A stretch of 64,000 nt of DNA from [Zimmermannella] alba NBRC 15616 (GCF_001570905.1 NZ_BCSO01000009.1:24162-88161); one strand, 5' to 3'; positions 44,779 to 53,701 are shown, numbered from the stretch's first letter. Numbers and translations are program-made. Notes: generated by a model from the sequence alone, not told the origin.

Positions 44779-45750
44779 GTGGCGCAGGGAATGTTTGGAG
44801 CTCACACTGACGAGTTGCGGTTGGTTGCTGAGTCGTTTTCGGAGGGAGGTGAGGTCCTCAGCCAGGTGAAGGGCCTCACCATCAGTGAAGTGCAGGGTGT
44901 TCGCTGGCTGGGGCATGACGCTACGGTCTTTCGTGGTTGGTATGGCGGCGATGTTGCATCGGCCATGGTGGAGCTCGCAGCGTTGCTTGGTGTCGTCTCA
45001 GGTAACGTTGCGCAGCAAGCTGGTGATCAGGACGCCACTAGCGCTGGCACAGGAACCACGGGCGCACACGTTGGGCTCCCGACGCAAGGAGGTCAACATG
45101 GGCCTCAATCGAAGCCTTCGAATGCTCCGGGTGGACCCAACGCGCCTCTGGGGCCGGGGCAGCCTCAGGTCGACTCGCGAATGGATGAAGCCTCTGGATT
45201 TGTCTACGACCGAATGAGCGAGTGGACACAGTCGAGTGCCTATCAGTTCATTTACAACGTCGCCCGACAGAACCCCGCGGTGTTCAATGAGCTTCTCGAA
45301 GCAGTTATCGATGCGAGGGCGGGTGACCCAGTGGCGGCAGCCAAAGCGCTGGCTCTTGGAGCTCTGTACCCCGACATGGTTATTGCTGCGTATAAGGGTT
45401 ACGACCAATTCAAGACCGGCGGCCCGTGGGATATGAAGCCGTATTTGGCAGATGAATATGGTCACCCGCTCAATGAAGGTGCATTTGAAATGTCCGATAG
45501 CGAAGGTAACCGAATTCGATCGGACGCTTATGGCAATGTGGCCTTTGGTGCCATGCTGGCCAACGCCGGCGTGAGCGAGGAGGTTGCCCTGAAAGCCGCA
45601 AACGCAGGCGGGGGTGACGTTGGGCGTGGTGACGACCCGTTGGATGACGACGCTGTGAGAGCTGGTTACGACATGGTGCGTGAGTATCCTGGCGGCATGA
45701 CGCGGGAGCAATTCCAAGAAGCGATGGACGATGCGCAGCTGCATGACTAG
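44779..45750 (+). CDS. WXG100-type secreted toxin with Toxin_44-like C-terminus
   Basis: A 323-residue protein. Residues about 1-90 are helical with a WLG turn (Trp 43) and the pattern ...RWLGHDATVFRGWY, as in actinobacterial WXG100 proteins exported by type VII secretion. A Gly/Pro/Gln linker follows (about 95-140). The C-terminal domain (about 150-323) has GPWDMK (215-220), RSDAYGNVAFG and DDPLDDDAVRAGYD, resembling polymorphic toxin type 44. GTG 44779 has GGGTGGA at good spacing. Base use is less GC-biased than in the neighbours, suggesting transfer. Its stop overlaps the lipoprotein gene start, the usual toxin-immunity coupling. No secretion genes are in the window. Confidence 0.75.
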   Translation: MAQGMFGAHTDELRLVAESFSEGGEVLSQVKGLTISEVQGVRWLGHDATVFRGWYGGDVASAMVELAALLGVVSGNVAQQAGDQDATSAGTGTTGAHVGLPTQGGQHGPQSKPSNAPGGPNAPLGPGQPQVDSRMDEASGFVYDRMSEWTQSSAYQFIYNVARQNPAVFNELLEAVIDARAGDPVAAAKALALGALYPDMVIAAYKGYDQFKTGGPWDMKPYLADEYGHPLNEGAFEMSDSEGNRIRSDAYGNVAFGAMLANAGVSEEVALKAANAGGGDVGRGDDPLDDDAVRAGYDMVREYPGGMTREQFQEAMDDAQLHD

Positions 45751-46264
45751 GCGGTCGCTCACCGTTGTGTGTGCTGTGAGCGCGCTGGCCCTCACGCTGT
45801 CGGGTTGCGCTGGCGAGCCGGCCTTCGAGACACCAATCAGATGGTCGGTGGTGACCAAGTTGGTGGGTGCAGAACGCGAAACTCGAATCTCAAGTGAAAT
45901 CGAAGCGATTGACGAAATTATCATCGAGTTGAATGAAGGTGGTAAAGGTCAGGCCTCAGACCTGCCGCGTGGCCGTCTCGCTGAGCGAGCCGACGGCACG
46001 ATTTGCACCGAGGTGACTGACGAAGCTCCCTATGCGGGGTCGATTACGTGGAAACCCCACGACTCCTGGGGCCTTGAAATCGCATACGACGGGGGGAGTG
46101 TGCTCGCGAACAGTGCGCCGGGTGTCGGTGGTAACGATTGGGGGGAATTGCGGATATTCCCGTGTGCCCTCGAATCTGCGTACTGGCGAATCGGTATCGA
46201 GTGTGGCCCACTTGGGGCAAATGCTGACACGGCATACGGCATCGAGCCGTGTCGTGCGGATTAA
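45743..46264 (+). CDS. lipoprotein, candidate immunity protein to the WXG toxin
   Basis: A 173-residue lipoprotein. A signal peptide (MTRRSLTVVCAVSALALTL) ends in lipobox LSGC with Cys 22. The mature domain (about 150 residues) is beta-rich, with Trp and Gly and two further Cys that could pair. The ATG at 45743 lies inside the toxin gene's last codons (ATGACTAG overlap), so it is translationally coupled to it. Location on the outer membrane face would fit protection against a toxin that arrives from outside. I recognise no family; the role is inferred from position only. Confidence 0.65.
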   Translation: MTRRSLTVVCAVSALALTLSGCAGEPAFETPIRWSVVTKLVGAERETRISSEIEAIDEIIIELNEGGKGQASDLPRGRLAERADGTICTEVTDEAPYAGSITWKPHDSWGLEIAYDGGSVLANSAPGVGGNDWGELRIFPCALESAYWRIGIECGPLGANADTAYGIEPCRAD

Positions 46265-46437
46265 AGCTGAATCACGCGGCCGAGGTCGAGCTCGCGTGTT
46301 CTTGTGCAGGCGCACAGGATGCGTTCAGGGAGCTTGCCCCCGTGACAGGGTGCGAATTCAGGCCCGAGCGATACGCTGAACCGGTCTAGCCGCCTGGATC
46401 TGTCAGCCCAGAGGCACGCTTTCGATTGGAGACCACA

Positions 46438-47907
46438 ATGACGTACCCGAACGAGGCTGAGCTCCTCGCCAAGGTCCCCACCCAGCTGTTCATTGGCGGT
46501 GAGTGGGTCGACGGCGACGAGCCGGCATTCGCAGTGAACGACCCCGCAACGGGCGAGGAACTCACGAAGGTTGCCAACGCAACTCCCGAGCAGGGCATAA
46601 AGGCGCTCGACGCTGCCGTTGCCGCTCAGGACGACTTCGCAAAGATGCCTGCTCGTCAGCGCGCCGAGATCCTCCGCAAGGCGTGGGAGATCCTCATGGA
46701 ACGCCGCGACGAGATGGCCATGCTCATGACCCTCGAGATGGGCAAGCCGCTCGCCGAGGCTCAGGGCGAAGTCAACTACGGTGGCGAATTCCTCCGCTGG
46801 TTCGCCGAGGAAGCTGTGCGCGTGAACGGTCGCTACGGCCAGACCCCCGAGGGTAACGGCCAGATGATCGTCTCGAAGCACCCGCTCGGCCCCTGCTTCC
46901 TCATCACCCCGTGGAACTTCCCGCTCGCAATGGCCACTCGCAAGATCGCTCCGGCGATTGCCGCTGGCTGTACCTGCGTCGTGAAGCCCGCATCGCTCAC
47001 GCCGCTCACGACCCTCTTCATGGTCAAGATCCTCGAAGAGGCTGGCCTCCCGAAGGGCGTCGTGAACGTCGTCACCACCCGCAACACCGGTGGCGTCTCG
47101 AGCCCGATCATCGCGGACCGTCGCCTCCGCAAGCTCTCCTTCACCGGCTCGACCGGCGTCGGCCAGAAGCTCATGCAGGAAGCCACGCAGAACGTCCTCC
47201 GCACCTCGATGGAGCTCGGCGGCAACGCCCCATTCGTCGTCTTCGAAGATGCCGACCTCGACAAGGCTGTCGACGGCGTCATCGCCGCGAAGTTCCGCAA
47301 CATCGGCCAGGCCTGCACCGCCGCCAACCGCGTGCTCGTGCACGAGTCGATCGCCGACGAGTTCACGCAGAAGGTCGCCGACGTCGTCAAGGGCTACAAG
47401 CTCGGCCGTGGCACCGAAGAGGGCGTCACCATTGGGCCCCTCGTCGAGCAGAAGGCAGTCGACAAGGTTGCTGAGCTCGTGGACGACGCCGTTGCCAACG
47501 GCGCCGAGATCGTCGTCGGTGGCAAGCGCGTCGAGGGCCCGGGCTCGTTCTACGAGGCAACCGTCCTCAAGAACGTCACCCCCGAGCACAAGATCTTCAA
47601 CGAGGAGATCTTCGGCCCCGTCCTCCCGATCGTCACCTTCAAGGACGAGGACGAGGCTGTCCGCCTCGCCAACGACACCGAGTACGGCCTCATGTCCTAC
47701 GTCTTCACCGAGGACTTCAAGCGCGGCCAGCGCATGATCGACCTCCTCGAGACGGGCATGATGGGCCTCAACGTCGGCGTCCTCTCGAACGCAGCTGCAC
47801 CGTTCGGTGGCGTGAAGATGTCGGGCATCGGCCGCGAAGGCTCGCACGAGGGCATCGAAGAGTACCTCTACACGAAGTACACGATGACGCCGAACCCCTT
47901 CGCCTAA
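46438..47907 (+). CDS. gabD: succinate-semialdehyde dehydrogenase (GabD type)
   Basis: A 489-residue ALDH that oxidises succinic semialdehyde to succinate. The motifs are TPWNFPLAMATRKIAPAIAA, the GabD-type catalytic Glu block MELGGNAPFVVFEDADLD, Cys in NIGQACTAANR, and EEIFGPVLPIV. The start ATG 46438 follows TTGGAGA. Codons are strongly biased (AAG, CTC, GTC, ATC almost exclusively), as in highly expressed genes. It is monocistronic with a strong terminator. It completes the hpa route because HpaI releases succinic semialdehyde. Confidence 0.93.
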   Translation: MTYPNEAELLAKVPTQLFIGGEWVDGDEPAFAVNDPATGEELTKVANATPEQGIKALDAAVAAQDDFAKMPARQRAEILRKAWEILMERRDEMAMLMTLEMGKPLAEAQGEVNYGGEFLRWFAEEAVRVNGRYGQTPEGNGQMIVSKHPLGPCFLITPWNFPLAMATRKIAPAIAAGCTCVVKPASLTPLTTLFMVKILEEAGLPKGVVNVVTTRNTGGVSSPIIADRRLRKLSFTGSTGVGQKLMQEATQNVLRTSMELGGNAPFVVFEDADLDKAVDGVIAAKFRNIGQACTAANRVLVHESIADEFTQKVADVVKGYKLGRGTEEGVTIGPLVEQKAVDKVAELVDDAVANGAEIVVGGKRVEGPGSFYEATVLKNVTPEHKIFNEEIFGPVLPIVTFKDEDEAVRLANDTEYGLMSYVFTEDFKRGQRMIDLLETGMMGLNVGVLSNAAAPFGGVKMSGIGREGSHEGIEEYLYTKYTMTPNPFA

Positions 47908-47915
47908 GGCACTCT

Positions 47916-47950
47916 GCAGAAGGCCCGGCCGTCTTGGCCGGGCCTTCTGC
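47916..47950 (+). terminator. perfect 15-bp hairpin after gabD
   Basis: GCAGAAGGCCCGGCC (47916-47930) pairs exactly with 47936-47950 around loop GTCTT, nine bases after the gabD stop codon. Rho-independent type without a T-run. Confidence 0.8.
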
Positions 47951-47963
47951 GTGGGCGCGCTGA

Positions 47964-48030
47964 CAAAAATGCACGCTTGGAGAGCTATCCCCCGTATATC
48001 GGGGGATACGCCACCAGGCGTGCATTTTTG
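47964..48030. repeat. nested double palindrome between convergent genes
   Basis: The outer arms CAAAAATGCACGC (47964-47976) and 48018-48030 enclose a second exact hairpin, TATCCCCCG (47986-47994)/CGGGGGATA (48000-48008). The CCCCC and AAAAA runs make it stand out from the surroundings. Confidence 0.75.
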
Positions 48031-48058
48031 ACGCGTCGGCCGCCACCTGGCAGCGCAA

Positions 48059-49087
48059 CTACTCGACTGGCTCCCACGGCCCGAGGTTCTTCGGATCTCC
48101 GAACCAGCTCTCGTAGAAGAGCCAGAAGTTGCGGTTGCCGAACGCCGAACACGAGTCCCCGTCCGGGTTTGTCGGGTTGAGGGCCGCCTCATTCGGCACG
48201 TACGGCGTGTAGTTGTAGAGTCCTGCCGTCGCCTGGTTCTCGATGAACACCTCGGCCTCGCCGCACTCTGGCGCATTCGCCTGGTAGGCAATGTGGTTCA
48301 CGCGCCCCGCCTGCACGTTGAACTTGTGTGGCCGCTCCTTGTAGAGCTGGAACTGGTCGGCCGCGTGGTACACCTGGTTCGCGAATCCGGCGTAGTCGGG
48401 ATGACACCGGCCGGGCCGTGCCGGGTCATCCGGGCAGGAGTACCCGGTCGCGCGGTCATATCGGTGCTCTTCCGGCGTGAGGTTCGAGACGAGTGACTGC
48501 TCCTTCTCGAGGAGCACGAGCAACACCTCCTGCGAGATGTTGCAGGCCTTCCCGACCCGGGCGATGATGAGCGCCGCGCTCGCACCGGGGACCGCGTCGA
48601 TGCGCTCGCAGCGCGTGGATTCCGGGTAATCGGGCAGGTCCATTATGAAGTGGCGCAGACAGGGGCGCTCACCGGCATCCGGTTCGCAGTCCTGCTGTTT
48701 CTCGTTGAGGAAAGCCTGCACGCCCGAGGCATCGAGCGCGTCTCCGTTGAAGAAGTCGCGGTCCGAGATGAGGTAGCCCGCGTGGAAGCCGGGTTCGTGC
48801 TGGTTTTGGCGATCGACGATGACGATCCCGAGCCCGATGACGAGGGCCGCAGCCACCATCGCGCCGAGGGCGGCGAGTCGACGCTGTCGGCGGCGTTCCT
48901 TCGGCGTCAGCTTGTGGGTTCGCCCGGGGAAGAGCTTGTCGAGGAGCAACCCCACGTGCCGCATGAACGGCGACGTGGTGCGCGAGTTCCGCTTCGGCGT
49001 GCGCTTGCGGGAGGTGGATGCTGCGCGCCCACGCGGTGAGGACGTCTGACCGCCGGGCCGCTTCGGCTTCCGGACTGCATCACTCAC
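48059..49087 (-). CDS. secreted/membrane-anchored protein, short paralogue of the 601-residue protein below
   Basis: A 342-residue protein with a long basic cytoplasmic N-terminus (about 1-70, many Arg/Lys/Ser/Thr), one membrane segment (about 71-91, LAALGAMVAAALVIGLGIVI) and an exported domain. That domain aligns by eye with the N-terminal domain of the protein at 49323-51131: ISDRDFFNGDALDASGVQAF, VLLVLLEKEQSL, GYSCPDDPARPGRCHPDYAG, IENQATAGLYNYTPYVPNEA. These proteins are often labelled hemagglutinin in Microbacteriaceae. The conserved KE(Q/T)SL after a helix recalls lysozyme-like transglycosylases, but catalysis is unproven. GTG start at 49087. Confidence 0.75.
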   Translation of the reverse strand: MSDAVRKPKRPGGQTSSPRGRAASTSRKRTPKRNSRTTSPFMRHVGLLLDKLFPGRTHKLTPKERRRQRRLAALGAMVAAALVIGLGIVIVDRQNQHEPGFHAGYLISDRDFFNGDALDASGVQAFLNEKQQDCEPDAGERPCLRHFIMDLPDYPESTRCERIDAVPGASAALIIARVGKACNISQEVLLVLLEKEQSLVSNLTPEEHRYDRATGYSCPDDPARPGRCHPDYAGFANQVYHAADQFQLYKERPHKFNVQAGRVNHIAYQANAPECGEAEVFIENQATAGLYNYTPYVPNEAALNPTNPDGDSCSAFGNRNFWLFYESWFGDPKNLGPWEPVE

Positions 49088-49269
49088 GCGATCACCTGCA
49101 CACTCGAGTTCATTCTCGGGAGTGGAATCGCGTAACCGGCTGGCTCGACGGAGACCGGGCCGCGCCCCCGGTCGAACAACCTAGCAAAGGTGCGATGCGC
49201 GATCAGCCTGCCGCACGGGGCAAGACGACACCGGGCGCACGTACAGCGCCGACCATCATCCGCACGCAA

Positions 49270-49308
49270 ACGCGGGGTGGAGCAAGCCTTGCTCACTCCA
49301 CCCCGCGT
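49270..49308 (-). terminator. hairpin terminator after the 601-residue secreted protein
   Basis: ACGCGGGGTGGAG (49270-49282) pairs exactly with 49296-49308, with an inner CAAG/CTTG pair, 15 bases beyond the stop of the gene that ends at 49323. Confidence 0.7.
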
Positions 49309-49322
49309 GAGATGTCAGCCGG

Positions 49323-51131
49323 CTACTTGGCGGTCACGCTCTTGCAGTACAGCAAGGTGTTGTTGCCCGGGCCTTCATTGCGTGCGGTGAGACACACGGT
49401 GTAGGTCCCAGAGGTCGGGAACGGCACGGTGGCGTCAAAACCGTGCCACTCGCCGATGCCCGTGTAGCGCTGCTCCACATCCGGGCGGTACGTGTTCGCG
49501 CGGATGTGCTGACCGTCTAGACCAAGCTTGGCGACCCAGACGTACAGCTGGGCCGAGGGGTCGCTCGCATCCGCAGCCCACCCAGTCAGACGCAGGCGGC
49601 CGTCCGACGCTGTGGCCGTGTCGAGGTGACCAACCGGCTGGTCACCGAGCGCGGACACCGTCTGACAGGGTAACTTTTTGTTGACGCCCGTGCCCCCGTT
49701 GACGAGGGTGATGCAGGCCTCGTGCTTGCCGCCCGAGACCGGCAGCAAGCCCGAGAAGCCCGTGTACAGGCTCGAACCCGGCCACGCCTTCTGGACGTCG
49801 GGGCGCGGCTGGTTCACGTTCCAGTGCTGGCCCTGGCCATCCACTGTGATCCAGATGTAGCGCGGGGCGCTTCCGTCGCGGTCGACCGTCCATCCCTCGA
49901 AGGAGATGTTCTTTGCGCCGCCCTTGACGGTGAAGTCGCCCACTGGTGACTCGCCGTCAACGAAGACCCGCTGGCAGCCGAACCGCGTGTGCTTCCCCTG
50001 ACCGATGTTCGACGCAGTGACGCACACGTCGTGCCAGCCCTGCTTCGCCGACAACGTCGCATCGAAGCCGTGGTACTGGCCGTACTTCGGGTAGTTCGCG
50101 ACGATGTCCGCGCGGGGCTTGTTGGCGTAAATGTGCTGGCCCTGGCCGTCGATCGTCACCCACATGTAGAGCGACCGCGTCGGCACGTCCATGTCGGCAG
50201 CCCAACCGCTCAGCGAGATCTGGAACTTTCCGCCGGTGAGCGAGTCGAGGTTGCCGAACGGGTCGTAGGGGGACGTGCCCGAACCGAACCAGTCGGTGTA
50301 TTCACGCCAGAAATTACGGTTGCCGTAGGAGGAGCAGCCGTCTGAGGAACCGCCGTAGAGGTCCGCGAGGGCTGTCTGGTTCGGCACATACGGCGTGTAG
50401 ATGTACAGCGCCGCCGTCGCCTGGTTCTGAATGTAGACGTTCGCGAAGGGGCACGCGCCGGTCTGCCAGGAGCTCGGGTGGTACGCGATCTTGTTGTAGC
50501 GGCCTGCCTGGTAGTTGTAGTCGGTCGGCTTCGCGCGGTATTCCTGGAATTGCCAGGATGCGTTGTAGAGCTGGTTGAAGAAGCCGGCGTAGTCGGGGTG
50601 GCAGAAGCCCGGGTTGTTCGGGTCATCCGGGCAGTAGTAGCCCATTGCCCGCTCGTAGCGCCACGGCGAGGGAGCGTTGAGCGTGATGAGGCTCGTCTCC
50701 TTCTGCAGCGTCACGATGAGCACCTTCGGGTTGATGCCGCACGACTTCGCGACCCCGACGATGATCTGAGCTGCTGTCTGGACGCCACCGCTGTAGCCGT
50801 TGCAGTAGGCGTTCGGGCCCCAGCTCGGCGTCTGCTGGTAGAAGTCCTTGAGGCAGGTGTACCCGGCCTGGCAGTTCGAGACCTTTGAATTGAGGAAGGC
50901 CTGGACCTCGGCCACCGTCATCGAGTTCGAGTTGTAGAACTCGGCGTCCGAGATGATCATCCCGGGATTGAAGTTGGCGGCGTTGGCGGCCTGGGCCTGC
51001 TCGGGCTGCTCGGGGGAGAAGGTGAACTCGACGGCGACGAGGGCGGTTGCGAGGACGAGGATGGCCGCGAAGGCGGCGAAGGCACGCGAGATGCGCGCGC
51101 GCAGTTCAGTACGCGCGGTCGTGGCCGTCAT
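49323..51131 (-). CDS. large secreted surface protein with three C-terminal repeats
   Basis: A 602-residue exported protein: signal peptide about 1-48 (cleavage near AQA-AN), an N-terminal domain (about 50-285) shared with the 48059-49087 protein (ISDAEFYNSNSMTVAEVQAF, LIVTLQKETSLI, MGYYCPDDPNNPGFCHPDYA), then three repeats of about 92 residues at about 299-390, 404-495 and 509-601. Each repeat has a GW...D motif, DGQ(G)QH and a final Cys pair (C(V/I/L)T...C). The repeats look like beta-sandwich wall or glycan-binding modules. The ATG shares its A with the stop of the preceding lipoprotein gene (TAATG), so it is the end of the polysaccharide operon running from 55899. Confidence 0.82.
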   Translation of the reverse strand: MTATTARTELRARISRAFAAFAAILVLATALVAVEFTFSPEQPEQAQAANAANFNPGMIISDAEFYNSNSMTVAEVQAFLNSKVSNCQAGYTCLKDFYQQTPSWGPNAYCNGYSGGVQTAAQIIVGVAKSCGINPKVLIVTLQKETSLITLNAPSPWRYERAMGYYCPDDPNNPGFCHPDYAGFFNQLYNASWQFQEYRAKPTDYNYQAGRYNKIAYHPSSWQTGACPFANVYIQNQATAALYIYTPYVPNQTALADLYGGSSDGCSSYGNRNFWREYTDWFGSGTSPYDPFGNLDSLTGGKFQISLSGWAADMDVPTRSLYMWVTIDGQGQHIYANKPRADIVANYPKYGQYHGFDATLSAKQGWHDVCVTASNIGQGKHTRFGCQRVFVDGESPVGDFTVKGGAKNISFEGWTVDRDGSAPRYIWITVDGQGQHWNVNQPRPDVQKAWPGSSLYTGFSGLLPVSGGKHEACITLVNGGTGVNKKLPCQTVSALGDQPVGHLDTATASDGRLRLTGWAADASDPSAQLYVWVAKLGLDGQHIRANTYRPDVEQRYTGIGEWHGFDATVPFPTSGTYTVCLTARNEGPGNNTLLYCKSVTAK

Positions 51132-51712
51132 TACTCGTGCACCTCAACGGTTTCGGGGGCAGAGGTTCCGGCACGCTCCGAGTTCTGGAAGGTCACGGTG
51201 ACCTTCCATGTGCCAGCGGTGACGCCCTCGATCATGATCGGCGGGCAGACGGTGGTCGTTGCATCGGGCTTGGCGTCACGCTCCGCCGTGAGCTTCGTGC
51301 CATCTTCGGCGACCGCGGTCGCGGTGCAGGTGCCTTCGCCGATGTAGTCGGCGACGAAGGAGCGCACCTCGATGCCACCGTTCATGGCTTCCGCGCCGGC
51401 AAGCGCGACGGTCACGCCGGGGAGGCCGGATGCAGGGTCGGTGCTCGGGGTGAAGCTCGGCTTCGCCTCAGCGGGCGGTGTGGTTGCCGACGGGTCCGTG
51501 TCGCCAGGGGCCGGGGAGGGCGTTGCGGACGCGGTGAGGATGGTCGGGGTGATGGTCGGCGAGGGGGAGGCGGGGGACCCTGCACCCTGGCAGCCGACAA
51601 GTGCCAGGGCGAGGAGAGCGCCGCTACTCAGGACAGCGGCGCGTCGACGCTCAGTGAAGCGCCGAGCGGACGGCGCGGAGGTAGCTCCGGCCGAAACGGT
51701 GCGAGGGTTCAA
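51131..51712 (-). CDS. lipoprotein in polysaccharide cluster, unknown function
   Basis: A protein of about 193 residues. A basic segment RRFTERRRAAVL and hydrophobic SSGALLALALVGC give a lipoprotein signal. The mature part starts with a Ser/Thr/Pro linker and ends in a beta domain of about 90 residues with two Cys. The start is uncertain: no ATG or GTG is available near the signal peptide, so TTG 51712 or CTG 51624 are the candidates. With TTG it overlaps the upstream gene by about 60 bases. The stop overlaps the start of the 601-residue surface protein gene (TAATG), so they are coupled. Confidence 0.65.
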   Translation of the reverse strand: MNPRTVSAGATSAPSARRFTERRRAAVLSSGALLALALVGCQGAGSPASPSPTITPTILTASATPSPAPGDTDPSATTPPAEAKPSFTPSTDPASGLPGVTVALAGAEAMNGGIEVRSFVADYIGEGTCTATAVAEDGTKLTAERDAKPDATTTVCPPIMIEGVTAGTWKVTVTFQNSERAGTSAPETVEVHE

Positions 51713-53684
51713 GTACGGCTCCTTCAGCCCATTCGTTCCAAGCGTTGATGATGACGATGCGGTGGTCGGGGTCACGATCGGCAACCGCGTTGGCGGCCGA
51801 ACGCAGCCAGCGACGGAAGGTGTACGGGTTCGAGCCGTGCCAGAGGTCGGGCTCGTATTGACGCCGGGCGGTGTTGTCGAAGTTGACCATGGCGCCCGGG
51901 TAGTCGTTGTCGGGGAAATCGTTGATGTGGCGACGCTCGGCATCCCGCACCATCTCGTGGTAGTCGAAGATGTTGCCGTGCAGGTCGAGGCTCACCTCGA
52001 GGCCGTGGCGGTTCGCCGGGTAGTACTTGTGGTTGTGCGGCGGGAAGGCGATGAAACCCTGCACGCCGGCCGCCTCGTAGGAGGACTGCAAGCCGTCGAA
52101 GCTCGCGCCCACATCCACAGCGACGATGTGGAGCTCACCGACGCCCTCCTCGCGGGCACGCTTGCGCCAGTGCTCGAGCACCTTCGGGTAGTCGGGCATC
52201 TGCGCGATTCGGTATACGGCCAGGAGCGCACCGCCATCCACGCGCACGTAGCGCCGGTCCTTGAGCAGGTGCATGACGTCCTCGATGAACTGCTCGGCGG
52301 AAACCTTTTCGTATTCCTGCGCGATGAGGACGTGCTTTGAGGCGCCATCCCAGCGGCGCGTCCAGTTCTCGTTTGCCCACATGATGCAGAAGGGCTGGTC
52401 GAGATCGCTCTGGTGTAGGCGCTCGATGGGCATGTCCATGAGCTTCGTGCCGCTGAACCAGTAGTAGTAGTACATGAACGCACCGATACCGACACCGTTC
52501 GCGAGTTCAGTCTGTCGCTCACGCACCTCATCCAGGCGCAGATCGTAGAACCCGAGGTCGCTCGGCAGCAGCGGCTGGTTGTGACCGAGGAACATCGGAC
52601 GGGCCTTCGCCACGTTCGTCCACTCGGTGAAGCCTTCGCCCCACCAAGCGTTGTTTTCGGTGAAGGGGTGGTACTGCGGCAGGTAGTACGCAACGGCGCG
52701 AGCGATGGGCTGCGGGTTCGCGAGGCGCTGCGTGAGCGCGTCCGAGTCGAGAGCGACGTCGGCGGTGATCTCGCTGCGCTCAACCGTCTCGAAGCCCGCC
52801 TCGGCGGCGAGGATGCCGATGAGACGCTCGACCGCGTGCGCTGTCGTGCCGTCAATCTGGCCGGCCTCGTCTTCAAAGTCGGGTGCATCAAGCTGCAGCG
52901 CGCGCAGGCCCTGCAGGATGAAGCCTCGGATCCAGTAGATGGAGCCGCTCGGGAAGCGCAGCGCGTTCGGGTCCTGCGGCACGACGAGTCGACGCAGCAG
53001 TTCGCCCGTGATCTCGAGGTCGCCGCCCCAGTGCTCGGGGCCGCAGATGGAGCCGTTCGAGGTGACGGTGCCGATGTGCGGGTTTTCGAGGATGCCCGAG
53101 ATGATGTCCGAGACATTCTCGGGGGATCCGAGGAGGTCTCGGTAGAAGCCCTGCTTCCACTCTTCGCCCGTGCCCTCAAGCTCGTGCGACTCGCGCCATT
53201 CGCTCTTCTTCGTGTGGAGTTTGAAGATGAGGTCGTAGTCGTCGAGCCAGCCCGCGTTCACGAGCTGCACCATCGGCCAAATGTCGCGGCCCCGGTTCTC
53301 AACGTCGACGAGGCGGTGGTTGCGGCAGGCGGTCTCCTCGAGGCCCTCGAGCGTGACGTTGGTGCCGGAAGCGTTCGTCACGAAGAGGTCGAAGGGGACG
53401 GGGATGGCCTTGAGCTCGCGGATGAGCTCGGGCACGAGGTCCGTGAAGTACACGTGCATGACGACCGCGATCGGGGCGGGTGCGTCAAAGGCGGGGTGGT
53501 CGACGCGCCAGCGGCTCGGGAAGCCAACGAAGGTGCGGCCTTCGCGGCGCTCGAGGTACTTCGCGAAGCTCGCTGCGAGGTGGTCGTTCTTCGTCTCTGC
53601 GGGAGCCGCAGCAATGCGGCGGCCAAGTTTCTGGCGGGCGTTCGCAACCCGGGTGAGGACGCCGGCCTTGGTGATCTTGCGCAT
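51651..53684 (-). CDS. glycan-biosynthesis protein with RgpF and WbsX (GH99-like) domains
   Basis: A 677-residue cytoplasmic enzyme in two parts. Residues about 60-310 resemble the RgpF rhamnan-synthesis glycosyltransferase (VVMHVYFTDLVPELIREL, VENRGRDIWPMVQL, FKLHTKKSEWR). Residues about 330-677 are a WbsX/GH99-like domain (YYLPQYHPFTENNAWWGEGF, FCIMWANENWTRRWDG, NAWNEWAEGAVLEP). Such fusions occur in O-antigen and wall rhamnan clusters. ATG 53684 is preferred (AAGGA upstream); ATG 53711 would overlap the previous gene. It is next to another RgpF-type gene (53702-54547). Confidence 0.88.
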   Translation of the reverse strand: MRKITKAGVLTRVANARQKLGRRIAAAPAETKNDHLAASFAKYLERREGRTFVGFPSRWRVDHPAFDAPAPIAVVMHVYFTDLVPELIRELKAIPVPFDLFVTNASGTNVTLEGLEETACRNHRLVDVENRGRDIWPMVQLVNAGWLDDYDLIFKLHTKKSEWRESHELEGTGEEWKQGFYRDLLGSPENVSDIISGILENPHIGTVTSNGSICGPEHWGGDLEITGELLRRLVVPQDPNALRFPSGSIYWIRGFILQGLRALQLDAPDFEDEAGQIDGTTAHAVERLIGILAAEAGFETVERSEITADVALDSDALTQRLANPQPIARAVAYYLPQYHPFTENNAWWGEGFTEWTNVAKARPMFLGHNQPLLPSDLGFYDLRLDEVRERQTELANGVGIGAFMYYYYWFSGTKLMDMPIERLHQSDLDQPFCIMWANENWTRRWDGASKHVLIAQEYEKVSAEQFIEDVMHLLKDRRYVRVDGGALLAVYRIAQMPDYPKVLEHWRKRAREEGVGELHIVAVDVGASFDGLQSSYEAAGVQGFIAFPPHNHKYYPANRHGLEVSLDLHGNIFDYHEMVRDAERRHINDFPDNDYPGAMVNFDNTARRQYEPDLWHGSNPYTFRRWLRSAANAVADRDPDHRIVIINAWNEWAEGAVLEPSHRFGRSYLRAVRSALH

Positions 53685-53701
53685 ATTGCCTGCTTCCTTA
53701 A

